From: G958295935 sp965224235
GTDB lineage: Bacteria > Chloroflexota > Dehalococcoidia > Lucifugimonadales > Lucifugimonadaceae
Direction of reading: 5' to 3'
Assembly (NCBI GenBank): GCA_965224235.1
Contig: CBDCYP010000002.1
Coordinates: forward strand, 1,116,001 to 1,180,000
Length of the DNA stretch: 64,000 bases
Under the pieces are notes generated by a model, which was given only the letters and a program-made list of their open reading frames with translations, ran no database searches and was not told the DNA's origin. Shown here piece after piece: positions 18,648 to 28,099 of the stretch (position 1 is its first letter; every line of letters begins with the position of its first letter). Made by a program: the position numbers and the translations under genes.

Positions 18648-19592
18648 ATGACAACATCCAGATCTTCGTCGCCGTCATCATATGAAGGGTCTCGACCCTA
18701 CTCGCCATCGTCATCGTCGTTCCGTCCTCGTGGCCCGGGAGGGCCGGGCGGCGGAGGCCAATCGCGCGGTCCCGGGGGACCGGGCGGCGGCGGAGGTTAC
18801 TCGCGCGGTCCGGGAGGTCCAGGCGGTTCTGGCGGCGGCGGTTATTCGCGCGGCCCGGGTGGCGGCCAGTTTCGCGGCGGAGGGGCCCGGCGAGGATTCA
18901 GACGCGGCCGGCGCGTGTGTAACTTCTGCGTAGACCACGTTGATTCAGTCGATTACAAGGCCGTTAACCGGCTCCGGCGCTATGTTACCGACCGCGCACG
19001 AATCGACTCAAGTAAGAAGACCGGCACATGCGCCAAGCATCAGCGCATGGTGCGGCGCGCTATCGTAAAGGCCAGATTCATGGCCCTCCTGCCGTACTCG
19101 CCCGACCATGTACGGGTTACCAACATGTTGGCGCCTCGTACGCCGGCGGAGGCCGTCGCAGCGGAATCCGACGAGACAACCGCGGCCGCGAGTGTGACTG
19201 ACGAAACGCCGCAGGGCGAATCCGTTGAGCTGGCCGAGGCGGCCGCGGCTACCGGTGAGGCTGTACCGGCGCCTGAACAGAGCACGACCCCTGCCAGGGA
19301 TTCGACTCAGGTCGATGGTGTGTCTGCCGCCGCTGAAGTGGAGCAGGCCAAAGCGCCGGAAGACGCCCCTCCGGCCGAGTCAGCCGCAGAGGTTTCGCCA
19401 CAGGTCGATGGTGTGTCTGCCGCGGTTGAAGTGGAGCAAGCCAAGGCGCCGGAAAACGCCGCCGCGGCCGAGTCAACCGTAGATGTTTCGCCTCAAGCCG
19501 AGGCGTCGTCTGCATCCATGGCGTCGGCCGCGGGCGTAGTACAACCCGAAGACAAGTCCGAAACCGACAATACTGAAGTGGCGAAAGTCTAA
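18648..19592 (+). CDS. rpsR: 30S ribosomal protein S18 with long N- and C-terminal extensions
   Basis: S18 is normally 70-100 residues; this one is 314. The conserved core is about residues 85-160, with CNFCVDH and a later TCAKHQR forming a zinc-type cysteine/histidine set. It also has VDYKAVNRLRRYV and a basic MVRRAIVKARFMALLPY helix. Before it lie about 80 residues of Ser/Pro then RGPGGPGGGG-type repeats. After it come about 150 Ala/Glu/Val residues with two copies of a 33-residue unit (QVDGVSAA-EVEQAKAPE). The frame is uninterrupted, so this is not an artefact of missed stops. The Gly/Arg head could bind RNA and the acidic tail could be a flexible spacer; both are inference. Confidence 0.93.
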   Translation: MTTSRSSSPSSYEGSRPYSPSSSSFRPRGPGGPGGGGQSRGPGGPGGGGGYSRGPGGPGGSGGGGYSRGPGGGQFRGGGARRGFRRGRRVCNFCVDHVDSVDYKAVNRLRRYVTDRARIDSSKKTGTCAKHQRMVRRAIVKARFMALLPYSPDHVRVTNMLAPRTPAEAVAAESDETTAAASVTDETPQGESVELAEAAAATGEAVPAPEQSTTPARDSTQVDGVSAAAEVEQAKAPEDAPPAESAAEVSPQVDGVSAAVEVEQAKAPENAAAAESTVDVSPQAEASSASMASAAGVVQPEDKSETDNTEVAKV

Positions 19593-19689
19593 GGCCGAAA
19601 GCGTATTGCCGGGATTCGTTCACCGGCTGATCAATCTGATCTGAGACCTGGACCGCCCAACCCCTCAAGTCACCGTTGGAGGCTGATCA

Positions 19690-20877
19690 TTGACACAAAA
19701 TGAGGGCCGCCCGGAACAGGAAGCGGCCCCCCTTGACCAGTACGAGCCGGGCGCGCGTAGTATTACTCTCCGCGGTCCGGGCCGTAAAGAAGTTCTGGCG
19801 GAACAACGCCAAACCAAGATTCGCTCCAGGCCGTGGATAATCGGGGGAGCGTTATTGCTGATAGCGTTGCTTGCGTTCCCGATCTACGCATTCGTCGCCA
19901 CATTCACGTTGCCGCCGCGTGAGATTGCCGTCCGCGTTGAAGATTCCACCTACACCCGCGGCGACGTCGTGGACTTCATCCGATTTCGCCAGCGGCTGAC
20001 AGAAGAGGTCGGCGGCCAGTTTGAGTTGGGCACTTCGCTTTTCGAAGCGTTACAGGTGATTCAGGACAACGAGATCGCCTTCAAACTGGCGCCCCAATTG
20101 GGTATATCGGTCACTCCGGACGAAGTAGACCTCGAGGTCGAATTCCTTCTTCAGATGTCCCCGAAGGACTTGGCAGACCGCCAAACCGCCGAGTATCAGG
20201 CCAGTTTGGCAGAACGGAAACGTCAATTCCTTAACAACGTCGGCCTTTCAGAAAATGTTTATTGGGAGTTCGTGCGGAAGGAAGTGTTCAAGAACAAGGT
20301 GCGAGCCGCGATAGCGACCGACGTGGCGCGTATACGTCCTCACGTGCGCCTGTATGAAGTCAGACTGGCGGAGACCGGCGACCAGGATCTTCAGCGGGTT
20401 ATCAGGTCGATCGAGGGCGGCGAGCCCGTGGAAGAAGTGGCGAGGCAGTTCTCCATCGACCCTGCCGTTCAACGCACCGGGGGTGAAGTTGGATGGTTTC
20501 CTGAGGATGTTCACGAGACGCTGGACCGAATGTTGTTTGGCGTAGATGACAACGGGGACCGATTCCTTCCATTTGGTGAGCCGAGCCCACCGCAATTCGA
20601 TTCGGAGACCCGGCAGATCATCGTGTACGTCGTAACCGAGGAGACCGAGGCGAGGGAAGTTACCGACGATCATTTCGAAATCCTGGCCGACCATGCGTTG
20701 ACCAATTTTCTCAATGACCATCGCCGCGAATTCGACCTCTACATGGAGTTGAATGACCGCATATACGCATGGGTCAACAGGCAGGTGGCGATAGCATCTA
20801 TAAGGCCCACCCCAACGCCTCCGCAGGGCATACCCGGCCTGGGCGGCTTCGGCGCGGGGCTCCAGGTAGCGCCGTGA
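19690..20877 (+). CDS. Membrane-anchored SurA/PrsA-like peptidyl-prolyl isomerase
   Basis: A 395-residue extracytoplasmic folding factor. A basic cytoplasmic N-terminus leads into one helix (WIIGGALLLIALLAFPIYAF, about residues 50-70). A SurA-N-like chaperone helix region follows (residues 85-210), then a parvulin-type domain at about 215-320 with EEVARQFSIDPAVQRTGGEV and a WFPEDV turn. The C-terminus is Pro/Gly-rich. It probably helps fold exported proteins such as the large surface proteins. TTG at 19690 follows GGAGG at good spacing. The stop overlaps the GTG start of hom. Confidence 0.85.
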   Translation: MTQNEGRPEQEAAPLDQYEPGARSITLRGPGRKEVLAEQRQTKIRSRPWIIGGALLLIALLAFPIYAFVATFTLPPREIAVRVEDSTYTRGDVVDFIRFRQRLTEEVGGQFELGTSLFEALQVIQDNEIAFKLAPQLGISVTPDEVDLEVEFLLQMSPKDLADRQTAEYQASLAERKRQFLNNVGLSENVYWEFVRKEVFKNKVRAAIATDVARIRPHVRLYEVRLAETGDQDLQRVIRSIEGGEPVEEVARQFSIDPAVQRTGGEVGWFPEDVHETLDRMLFGVDDNGDRFLPFGEPSPPQFDSETRQIIVYVVTEETEAREVTDDHFEILADHALTNFLNDHRREFDLYMELNDRIYAWVNRQVAIASIRPTPTPPQGIPGLGGFGAGLQVAP

Positions 20878-22205
20878 CAGTCGCGTCCAGCGCCGGCGCC
20901 GGCGGGCAGGTGGGTGTAGGGCTTCTCGGGCTCGGAGTTGTGGGGTCGGCTGTTGCGGCGGCCCTTCAGGAAGGTCTGTCCCGTCCCGGCTCTACAGGCG
21001 CCGAGTTGAAGTTGCGACGCGCCTTGGTGCGGGATCCGAACCGTGCACGTCCCGTCACTTTGGACCGCGGTCTGTTGTCCACCGATCCGGCCGACGTGAT
21101 CGATGATCCTAGTGTTGGCATCGTGGTAGAGCTCATGGGCGGCGAGGAGCCGGCGCGCAGCCTGATCGAGCAGTCTCTTCGCAATGGCAAACACGTCGTG
21201 ACGGCGAACAAGGAAGTCATCTCCAAGCACGGAGATTCGCTTGCCGGTCTGTCCGTGGTAAACGGCGTGAGCCTTCAATTCGAGGCCAGCGTCGGGGGCG
21301 GAATCCCGATTTTAGGACCGCTGACGACGGACCTGGTAGCCAACAGGATTCGAAGCCTCAGGGCGATAATCAACGGCACGACAAATTACATCCTTACCCG
21401 GATGGCGGCCGATGGCGCGCAGTTTGCGGACGCGCTTAAGGAAGCGCAGGAACTCGGTTATGCTGAGGCCGATCCTACGAGCGACGTGGAGTCGTTCGAC
21501 GCCGCGTACAAGGTCTCGATACTCGCCTGGCTGGCGTTCGGTACACGCGTTCCGAATGAGGCCATCTACCGGGAGGGCATCCGAGGCGTCGACGCACGCG
21601 ATTTCAAGTACGCGAGGCAACTGGGATACACCATCAAACTGCTGGCCGTGGCCCAAAGGAACGACGAGGGGCTACTTGTGCGAGTGCACCCCGCGATGGT
21701 GCCGCTCGACGTACCGATGGCGAACGTCAATGACGTGTTGAACGTTGTCGAAGTTGAGGGGGACCTTGTCGGGCCTCTTTGGCTGCAGGGCAGGGGAGCA
21801 GGGGCTGAGCCCACGGCGAGCGCGGTATTAGGGGACATATGGCGCGTGGTAAGGGACATGCGGTCAGGACACATGGCGCCGCGCAGGCATGACGCCATGC
21901 TGCCGGCTCCGAGCATCCTGCCCATGAGCACGCACGTTTCACAGTACTACTTGCGAATTACTGCCCACGACAGGGCCGGTGTCCTGGCCAGTATCGCGGG
22001 CATCCTCGGGCAGCACGCAATCAGCATCCATTCGGTACTCCAGATGGATAATGACGAAAAGCGGGGAACGGCCGACTTGGTAATAATGACGCACAGGGCC
22101 AGGGAAGCTAACATTCAGCACGCTGCAGCCCAGTTGCGGGATCTCGACGTCGTCGACAAACTCGACAATCTTATTCGGGTTGAGAGTTATTCCAGGGCGG
22201 CTTAG
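20874..22205 (+). CDS. hom: Homoserine dehydrogenase
   Basis: This enzyme reduces aspartate semialdehyde to homoserine, the branch point to threonine and methionine. It has about 443 residues. The NAD(P)-binding GLLGLGVVGSAVAAAL is at the N-terminus, followed by VTANKEVISKHG and the catalytic region FEASVGGGIPILGPL, then LGYAEADPTSDVE. A C-terminal ACT domain (YYLRITAHDRAGVLASIAGIL) suggests threonine feedback control. GTG at 20874 overlaps the stop of the preceding gene; longer starts are out of family. thrC follows 33 bases later, forming a threonine-synthesis pair. Confidence 0.95.
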   Translation: MTVASSAGAGGQVGVGLLGLGVVGSAVAAALQEGLSRPGSTGAELKLRRALVRDPNRARPVTLDRGLLSTDPADVIDDPSVGIVVELMGGEEPARSLIEQSLRNGKHVVTANKEVISKHGDSLAGLSVVNGVSLQFEASVGGGIPILGPLTTDLVANRIRSLRAIINGTTNYILTRMAADGAQFADALKEAQELGYAEADPTSDVESFDAAYKVSILAWLAFGTRVPNEAIYREGIRGVDARDFKYARQLGYTIKLLAVAQRNDEGLLVRVHPAMVPLDVPMANVNDVLNVVEVEGDLVGPLWLQGRGAGAEPTASAVLGDIWRVVRDMRSGHMAPRRHDAMLPAPSILPMSTHVSQYYLRITAHDRAGVLASIAGILGQHAISIHSVLQMDNDEKRGTADLVIMTHRAREANIQHAAAQLRDLDVVDKLDNLIRVESYSRAA

Positions 22206-22238
22206 GCAAGTCGCTCCGGACCCTGCACGCTGCGGAGC

Positions 22239-23330
22239 TTGAACCAATTGGGGATGTTCGCAGGCGTAATAGAACGTTATCGGGAGTTGCTGCCAGTCAG
22301 TGAGTCCACTCCGGATGTGACGTTGGGAGAGGGCGACACTCCTCTCGTGCGGTCGCGCGTTATCGGCCCGATGCTGGGTTGCGACGACCTTTACTTCAAA
22401 CTGGAGGGGTGCAATCCGACCGGTTCATTCAAGGACCGGGGCATGGTAATGGCCGTCGCACACGCGCTGGAGACGGGCCGTGAGAGGATCATATGCGCTT
22501 CCACCGGCAACACAAGCGCGTCTGCCGCGGCGTACGGCACTCGCTACGGACTGGAAACACTCGTGCTCGTGCCCGCTGGCGAGATAGCACTCGGCAAGCT
22601 GGCGCAGGCCATGGCCTACGGCGCCCGCATACTGGCCGTTGACGGTAGTTTCGACGATGCCTTGCAGACAGTCATGGGGCTGGTCGACATAATGGACATT
22701 GAACTCGTCAATTCGCTCAATCCGTATCGAATTCAGGGCCAAAAGACGGCGGCGTTCGAGATCGTTGATGACCTCGGGGAAGCCCCGGACATGGTGTGCA
22801 TGCCTGTCGGCAACGCCGGTAATATCACGTCGTACTGGCTTGGGTTCAACGAGTACGCAGGCATCGGGCGGGTGAAGGAACTTCCCAGGATGATGGGCTT
22901 TCAGGCCGCCGGCGCCGCGCCCATCGTGCTTGGAGAGCGGGTCGATCATCCGGAGACAGTTGCTACAGCCATCCGGATAGGGAATCCGGCGAGTTGGGAA
23001 AGGGCCGAACGGGCGCGGGACGAATCTGGCGGGCTCATCGAGATGGTGACCGACGAGGAGATCATTTCGGCTTACCTGCGCCTGTCGAGGGACGAAGGGC
23101 TGTTTTGCGAACCGGCTTCCGCGGCTTCCGTGGCTGGATTATTGCGCCTGCCGGAATTGGGTGTGGACGTGAGGGGCAAGACGATCGTCTGCATACTGAC
23201 CGGAAACGGTTTGAAGGACCCGAGTACGGCGGAGAGCCGAGCGTTGATAGCGATCGAGTACGTGGCGCCGGATTTGAAGGAGATCGCATCGATGTTATCG
23301 ACCGGCGGCGGTCAACGGGCGGGGAACTGA
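22239..23330 (+). CDS. thrC: Threonine synthase
   Basis: A PLP enzyme that converts O-phosphohomoserine to threonine. 363 residues, matching the short, plant/archaeal-independent bacterial class. It has GEGDTPLVRS, the PLP-lysine motif NPTGSFKDRGM, CASTGNTSASAAAY, and a phosphate-binding PVGNAGNITSYWLGF loop, with LTGNGLKDP near the end. It starts with TTG at 22239; ATG at 22254 is an alternative but has little room for a ribosome site. It lies downstream of hom, so homoserine kinase must be encoded elsewhere. Confidence 0.94.
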   Translation: MNQLGMFAGVIERYRELLPVSESTPDVTLGEGDTPLVRSRVIGPMLGCDDLYFKLEGCNPTGSFKDRGMVMAVAHALETGRERIICASTGNTSASAAAYGTRYGLETLVLVPAGEIALGKLAQAMAYGARILAVDGSFDDALQTVMGLVDIMDIELVNSLNPYRIQGQKTAAFEIVDDLGEAPDMVCMPVGNAGNITSYWLGFNEYAGIGRVKELPRMMGFQAAGAAPIVLGERVDHPETVATAIRIGNPASWERAERARDESGGLIEMVTDEEIISAYLRLSRDEGLFCEPASAASVAGLLRLPELGVDVRGKTIVCILTGNGLKDPSTAESRALIAIEYVAPDLKEIASMLSTGGGQRAGN

Positions 23331-23368
23331 ATGTCGCTGCCCGGTAAAGTCGACTCGGAGCGTATGGC

Positions 23369-24382
23369 TTGACCTGCACGATCGCAGTTTCAGAGGAGAC
23401 TTTCGAGTCCCTGGCCGATCTCGTTCCAGACGTCTCGGGCCGCTTCGGGCGATTTACATTCACTGACCGTCCCGAGTGGTTGAGCGCATGGTGGGACGAG
23501 TACTCGGGCGACAGCGAACTGAGATTGCTGTCCGTCAGGGATGAAACGGGCATGCCTGCGTTGATCGCCCCGCTCCAGGTTGCGAACGGCGTCGCGTCCT
23601 TTCTTGGAGGGACAGACCTGTTCGATTACCACGACTTCATCTGTCCGGGCAGGGCCGAAGACGTTAACCCTGTTTACGTCGACGCGGTGGTCAGGAAATT
23701 ATCCGGCGACCCTGATATCACGGGTTTCGAATTCCTGTCGTTGCCCGAGGACTCAACAGCCATCAGGTACCTGCCGGGCGTGTGTGAGGCTGCGGGGTGG
23801 TTGGTCTCGATCAATCAGGAGGACGTGGCGCCGCGGCTGGCGCTGCCAGGCAGTTGGGATGAATACGTGGCCAGCCTAACGAGAAAGAACCGCCACGAGT
23901 TGCGAAGAAAATTGAGACGGCTGGAGGGCGCTGGCCACCTGAGCCATTACGAACTGAGCGATCCGGCCGCAATCGCGGACGGTCTGGATGACTTTTTCGA
24001 TCTTCACAGGAGGAGCACTCCGGAGAAAGCCGATTTCATGTCGCCGGACCGCGAGCGCTTTTTTCGTGTGGCCGCTGCTCGGCTGGCTGAAAAGGGCATC
24101 ACCCGGCTCAGCTTCGTCGAACTCGACGGTGTGCGTATCGCTTCTTCACTTTCTTTTGTATGTTGCGGGACGAAGTACCTCTACAACTCCGGGTATGACC
24201 CATACTACGGGCGCCTGGCGGCGGGTCTGTTGAACCACGCCTACAATATCCGACGGTCCATCGAAGCCGGGCTGTTTGTATTCGATTTCATGCGCGGAGA
24301 CGAAGCCTATAAATACCATCTGGGCGGTACGGACCGGGTTTTGTTCAAATTGACCGCCACCCGCCGATCGGCGACAGACTGA
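23369..24382 (+). CDS. FemAB/CelD-like GNAT acyltransferase
   Basis: About 337 residues with the BioF2/CelD-type acetyltransferase fold. A first half contains RPEWLSAWWDEY and a C-terminal GNAT-like half begins at RKNRHELRRKLRRLE, a basic helix frequent in this family. LYNSGYDPYYGRLAAGLL and FDFMRGDEAYKYHLGG are characteristic. Members transfer acyl or aminoacyl groups in exopolysaccharide or peptidoglycan synthesis; the substrate here is unknown. It starts with TTG at 23369, and its TGA shares one base with the ATG of the glycosyltransferase that follows, suggesting a joint role in a glycoconjugate. Confidence 0.8.
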   Translation: MTCTIAVSEETFESLADLVPDVSGRFGRFTFTDRPEWLSAWWDEYSGDSELRLLSVRDETGMPALIAPLQVANGVASFLGGTDLFDYHDFICPGRAEDVNPVYVDAVVRKLSGDPDITGFEFLSLPEDSTAIRYLPGVCEAAGWLVSINQEDVAPRLALPGSWDEYVASLTRKNRHELRRKLRRLEGAGHLSHYELSDPAAIADGLDDFFDLHRRSTPEKADFMSPDRERFFRVAAARLAEKGITRLSFVELDGVRIASSLSFVCCGTKYLYNSGYDPYYGRLAAGLLNHAYNIRRSIEAGLFVFDFMRGDEAYKYHLGGTDRVLFKLTATRRSATD

Positions 24383-25608
24383 TGAGAATCGCCGCCATCA
24401 GCGTCCACGGCTGCCCGGTGATTCAGGCCGGTGGGCAAGACGCCGGCGGTATGAACGTCTATGTGTTGGAGACCGCCAGGCGCCTCACGGCGATGGGTGC
24501 GACGATAGACGTATTCGCTCGCCGCCACGACCCGGACGACCCCCAATGCATCGATCTTGCGCCGGGGGCAAGGCTGATTCATCTTGATGCCGGACCTGTG
24601 AACGCGGCCAAGAGCCAGACCTACCCGCTATTGCCCGAGTTCACCGAACGGTTGCTGGAATTTCGACGCAAGGAAAACGTCACTTACGATCTGGTCAATT
24701 CTCACTACTGGCTGAGCGGTCTGGTTGGACTGAAACTCGGCCGGCTCTGGGGCGTCCCACACGTAACGAGCTTTCACACACTTGCCGAGGTCAAACGCAG
24801 GGCGCGCGCCGGCGAACAGGAACCACCGATACGGACGGCTTCCGAGGCCAAAATCGCTTCGGGAGCAACTCGCATCATCGTCTGGACGCCGCATGAACGT
24901 GACGCAATAACCCGTTACTACAACGCCGACTCTGCCAAGATCGAGATTATTCCGCCGGGCGTCGACACTGACCGATTCCGCCCCGGCGACAAGATAGCCG
25001 CGCGGACAAAGCTGGGTCTCCGCGATGAGATGATCCTTCTATTCGTTGGCAGAATCGAACGGCTCAAGGGAGTGGATATCCTCCTTGAGACAACTGCGGC
25101 CCTCGATTACAAAAACAAAGTCACGCTTCTTATCGCGGGGGGGTCGACGAACAGCCCCGAGTTGCAGAGGCTCAAGAAGATGGCAGGTGAGTTGGGCATC
25201 GCATCGACCACCCGGTTCCTCGGCTCGGTGCCGCAGAGTGAGTTGCCTGACTACTACAACGCCGCGGACATCTGCGTGCTTCCCTCATACTATGAAAGTT
25301 TCGGGCTGGCGGCCCTTGAGGCATCGGCTTGCGGAACGCCGGTCGTCGCCACGAGAGTGGGCGGCCTGCCGTCGGTGGTAAAAGACGGCGAGACCGGGTA
25401 CTTGATCCCGTGGCGATGTCCCGGCCCGTTCGTGGACAAAGTGGAGTTGCTACTCGCCAACGACCGTCTGCGCCGCGATATGGGCGTATCTGCAAGAGTC
25501 CACGCAGAGACGTTGACTTGGGAAGCGGCGGCGGCAAAACTACTAAGTGTGTTCGAGGGGCTGAACCCCGATACGCCTGCTATGTCCGGCCTGGCCGCCG
25601 CGGGTTGA
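24382..25608 (+). CDS. GT4-family glycosyltransferase, MshA/sucrose-phosphate-synthase-like
   Basis: A 408-residue GT-B retaining glycosyltransferase. The N-terminal domain has SVHGCPV and GGQDAGGMNVYVLETARRL, very close to the MshA signature, then NSHYWLSGLVG. The C-terminal donor-binding domain has IIPPGVDTDRFRP, LFVGRIERLKGVD and the E-x7-E motif YYESFGLAALEA. MshA links GlcNAc to inositol phosphate in mycothiol synthesis; related enzymes make sucrose phosphate or surface glycans. It is coupled to the acyltransferase upstream. The family is sure but the acceptor is not. Confidence 0.88.
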   Translation: MRIAAISVHGCPVIQAGGQDAGGMNVYVLETARRLTAMGATIDVFARRHDPDDPQCIDLAPGARLIHLDAGPVNAAKSQTYPLLPEFTERLLEFRRKENVTYDLVNSHYWLSGLVGLKLGRLWGVPHVTSFHTLAEVKRRARAGEQEPPIRTASEAKIASGATRIIVWTPHERDAITRYYNADSAKIEIIPPGVDTDRFRPGDKIAARTKLGLRDEMILLFVGRIERLKGVDILLETTAALDYKNKVTLLIAGGSTNSPELQRLKKMAGELGIASTTRFLGSVPQSELPDYYNAADICVLPSYYESFGLAALEASACGTPVVATRVGGLPSVVKDGETGYLIPWRCPGPFVDKVELLLANDRLRRDMGVSARVHAETLTWEAAAAKLLSVFEGLNPDTPAMSGLAAAG

Positions 25609-26199
25609 TCTCAACCACTGTGGAACATCGATCCAGACAAAAAAAGACCCCAACCTCGTCGATGGCGTTTAGTTACCGTCTCAGACGTACGCTTAAATTA
25701 GCCAGGCCTGTCTCTCGCTCCCTCCAGATTCCCGTTTTCAGAGACCATTGCGTAACTGCTCGTGTAAAGGCATGGCCGCAAGCTTCGACACGTTGTTGAA
25801 TGCCGAATCCCCGCCTTTGGGTTCCGGCTCGGAGGCCGGAATGACGGTTACGCAAAGGTCTCTTATCACGGGAATCACTGTGGCCTTGTGAAGGCCGCAT
25901 GAGAGGGTGAAAATGGGGAGGCGTCCCAGCGCAAGAGCGGAGGCGGGTTTGAAGAGCCTGTTTCGGAAGTCCTTTGCGTATTTTCGTGCCGACCGCCACG
26001 CGACGAGATTGTCATACGTCGTCATTCTCTGAGTTACGGCGAAAATCGAAATATGAAAAATAGTCGCTTCGGAGATCCGAGGTTTCTGAACCATGCTCTT
26101 GAAACCCGGCGCTACGACACGGCACGGCGGCCGAGGCTTGTTTTAGAGGAATGACGGGACTCTTGAGATCGATTCCTGGTACCCCGGGGGAGTAGTCAC
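25609..26199. repeat. Repeat-rich intergenic region with long repeat copy B (25954-26098)
   Basis: No gene is evident. Bases 25954-26098 match 6175-6345 (GAGCCTGTTTC to GAGGTTTCTGAA) without the 25-bp insertion seen there. Bases 25873-25913, ATCACTGTGGCCTTG then GGCCGCA, recur at 52308-52346. A GGCCGGAATGACGG segment at 25835 resembles one near 6085. Together these make a mosaic of dispersed repeats rather than decayed coding DNA. Confidence 0.75.
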
Positions 26200-28065
26200 A
26201 TGGCCTACCTGCAGATCAGCGATTACGGCGTCATAGGTGACCTGCACACGGTCGCGCTGGTGGGAATCAACGGTTCGATCGACTGGTTCTGTCCTCCTTG
26301 TTTCGACTCGCCGTCGGTATTTGGCGCCCTTCTTGATCACGCCAAGGGCGGGAAGTTCAGTATTTCGCCCGAAAGCGATGATGTCCGCACCAGGCAGAGC
26401 TACCTGCCGGAGACAAATGTCCTTGTTACCCGTTTCATGTCGGCGGAAGGAGCGGCCGAGGTCATCGACTTCATGCCTCTGGGCGGGCGTGACAAAACGG
26501 ACAAGGAGCACACGATCATCCGTATGGTCAACGGAGTGCGAGGCCACATCCGACTGAATGTGGAATGCGATCCGGCGTTCAACTATGCCAGGGATTCCCA
26601 CACCGTACAAATCTCCGGGGAGTGGACGCATTTCAGGTCATCCGACATGGGAGTTGATTTGTGGTCCACCGAATCGCTTACCGAGGTGAACGGGTCGGTC
26701 CTGGTGGACCTGGATATTGTCGAGGGAAGCCGCTCATTATTCGTGCTCAGCCATTTCGAACCTGACGGCAACACTGGACCCAAAACCCGCGGTCGCGAGT
26801 GGGCAGAAGAGAAATTCACCGAAACAATCGCCTATTGGAGGGGATGGATCGCCAAGTCCTCCTACTCCGGGCGCTGGCGGGAAATGGTCCACCGGTCAGC
26901 TTTGGTATTGAAGATGCTCACATACGCGCCGACCGGAGCGATCATCGCGGCGCCAACTACCAGCCTTCCCGAGGAGATGGGAGGCGTGCGTAACTGGGAC
27001 TACCGTTACACGTGGATCAGGGACGCAGCGTTCACAGTCTACGGCCTTCTTCGCATCGGCCTGACCGAGGCGGCTTCGCAGTTTATGGAGTGGCTGGAAG
27101 CCCGGTGCAGCGAGACCGGTCCGGACGGGAAGCTGCACGTGATGTACAGCATCCACGGCCATACAGAGCTGACGGAGCAGGTACTCGACCACCTTGACGG
27201 GTACGGCGGCTCAAAGCCGGTTCGAATCGGCAATGGCGCAGCCGACCAGTTGCAGCTCGACATTTTCGGGGAGCTTATGGACTCCGTATACCTGTTCAAC
27301 AAGTACGGCATGCCGATTTCCTATGACTTCTGGAGACTTCTACGCCGGATGGTTAACTGGGTCTGCGATAACTGGCGCTCTGACGATTGGGGGATTTGGG
27401 AGGTTCGAGGCAAGGAACGCCAGTTCGTATATTCGAAGCTGATGTGCTGGGTCGCGGTGGACCGGGCTCTCCGGCTTGCCGACAAAAGGTCGCTACCGGC
27501 GGACCGCAGCAAGTGGTTAAAGGTGAGGGATGAGATATATGAAGACATAATGGAAAACGGCTGGGATGAATCACAAAAGACCTTTGTCCAGTCTTACGGA
27601 AGCAGCGCCCTCGACGCGTCCACGCTCATGATGCCGCTTGTCTTTTTCCTTTCCCCCACAGACCCGCGTGCGATAGGAACTCTGGAGGCCATTAAACGGT
27701 CACCTGACAAAGGCGGCCTTGTGTCGAACGGCCTAGTCTACCGCTACAACACCAGCAGGACGGCGGACGGGATACAGGGCGAAGAGGGCACGTTCAACAT
27801 GTGCACGTTCTGGCTAGTCGAGGCGCTGACTCGAGCGTCCAGTGTAAACAGCAAGTATTTGGACGAGGCGCGTCTCGTGTTCGAGCATATGCTCGGGTAC
27901 GCTAACCATGTCGGCCTTTACTCTGAAGAGATCGGCCCTACCGGCGAAGCGCTTGGCAACTTTCCGCAGGGGTTCACCCACCTTGGTCTGATCAGCGCGG
28001 CGTTCAACCTGGACAGGGCCCTGGGCAGCAGAGACCAGGCAAGCGAAAGACGACACGGCCCGTGA
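26200..28065 (+). CDS. Glycoside hydrolase family 15 (glucoamylase/trehalase type)
   Basis: A 621-residue cytoplasmic hydrolase of alpha-glucosides; close relatives include trehalases and glucodextranase-like enzymes. An N-terminal beta-sandwich starts ISDYGVIGDLHTVALVG and GSIDWFCPPCFDSPS. The (alpha/alpha)6 barrel follows, with VRNWDYRYTWIRDAAF and GEEGTFNMCTFWLVEAL, where the two catalytic carboxylates are expected. There is no signal peptide, which favours intracellular trehalose or glycogen-fragment turnover. ATG at 26200 follows GGGGGAG. It is monocistronic and convergent with the GNAT gene. Confidence 0.9.
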   Translation: MAYLQISDYGVIGDLHTVALVGINGSIDWFCPPCFDSPSVFGALLDHAKGGKFSISPESDDVRTRQSYLPETNVLVTRFMSAEGAAEVIDFMPLGGRDKTDKEHTIIRMVNGVRGHIRLNVECDPAFNYARDSHTVQISGEWTHFRSSDMGVDLWSTESLTEVNGSVLVDLDIVEGSRSLFVLSHFEPDGNTGPKTRGREWAEEKFTETIAYWRGWIAKSSYSGRWREMVHRSALVLKMLTYAPTGAIIAAPTTSLPEEMGGVRNWDYRYTWIRDAAFTVYGLLRIGLTEAASQFMEWLEARCSETGPDGKLHVMYSIHGHTELTEQVLDHLDGYGGSKPVRIGNGAADQLQLDIFGELMDSVYLFNKYGMPISYDFWRLLRRMVNWVCDNWRSDDWGIWEVRGKERQFVYSKLMCWVAVDRALRLADKRSLPADRSKWLKVRDEIYEDIMENGWDESQKTFVQSYGSSALDASTLMMPLVFFLSPTDPRAIGTLEAIKRSPDKGGLVSNGLVYRYNTSRTADGIQGEEGTFNMCTFWLVEALTRASSVNSKYLDEARLVFEHMLGYANHVGLYSEEIGPTGEALGNFPQGFTHLGLISAAFNLDRALGSRDQASERRHGP

Positions 28066-28099
28066 GAAATTAGGGCGGTCCAACAGGCAGACCGAGTCG

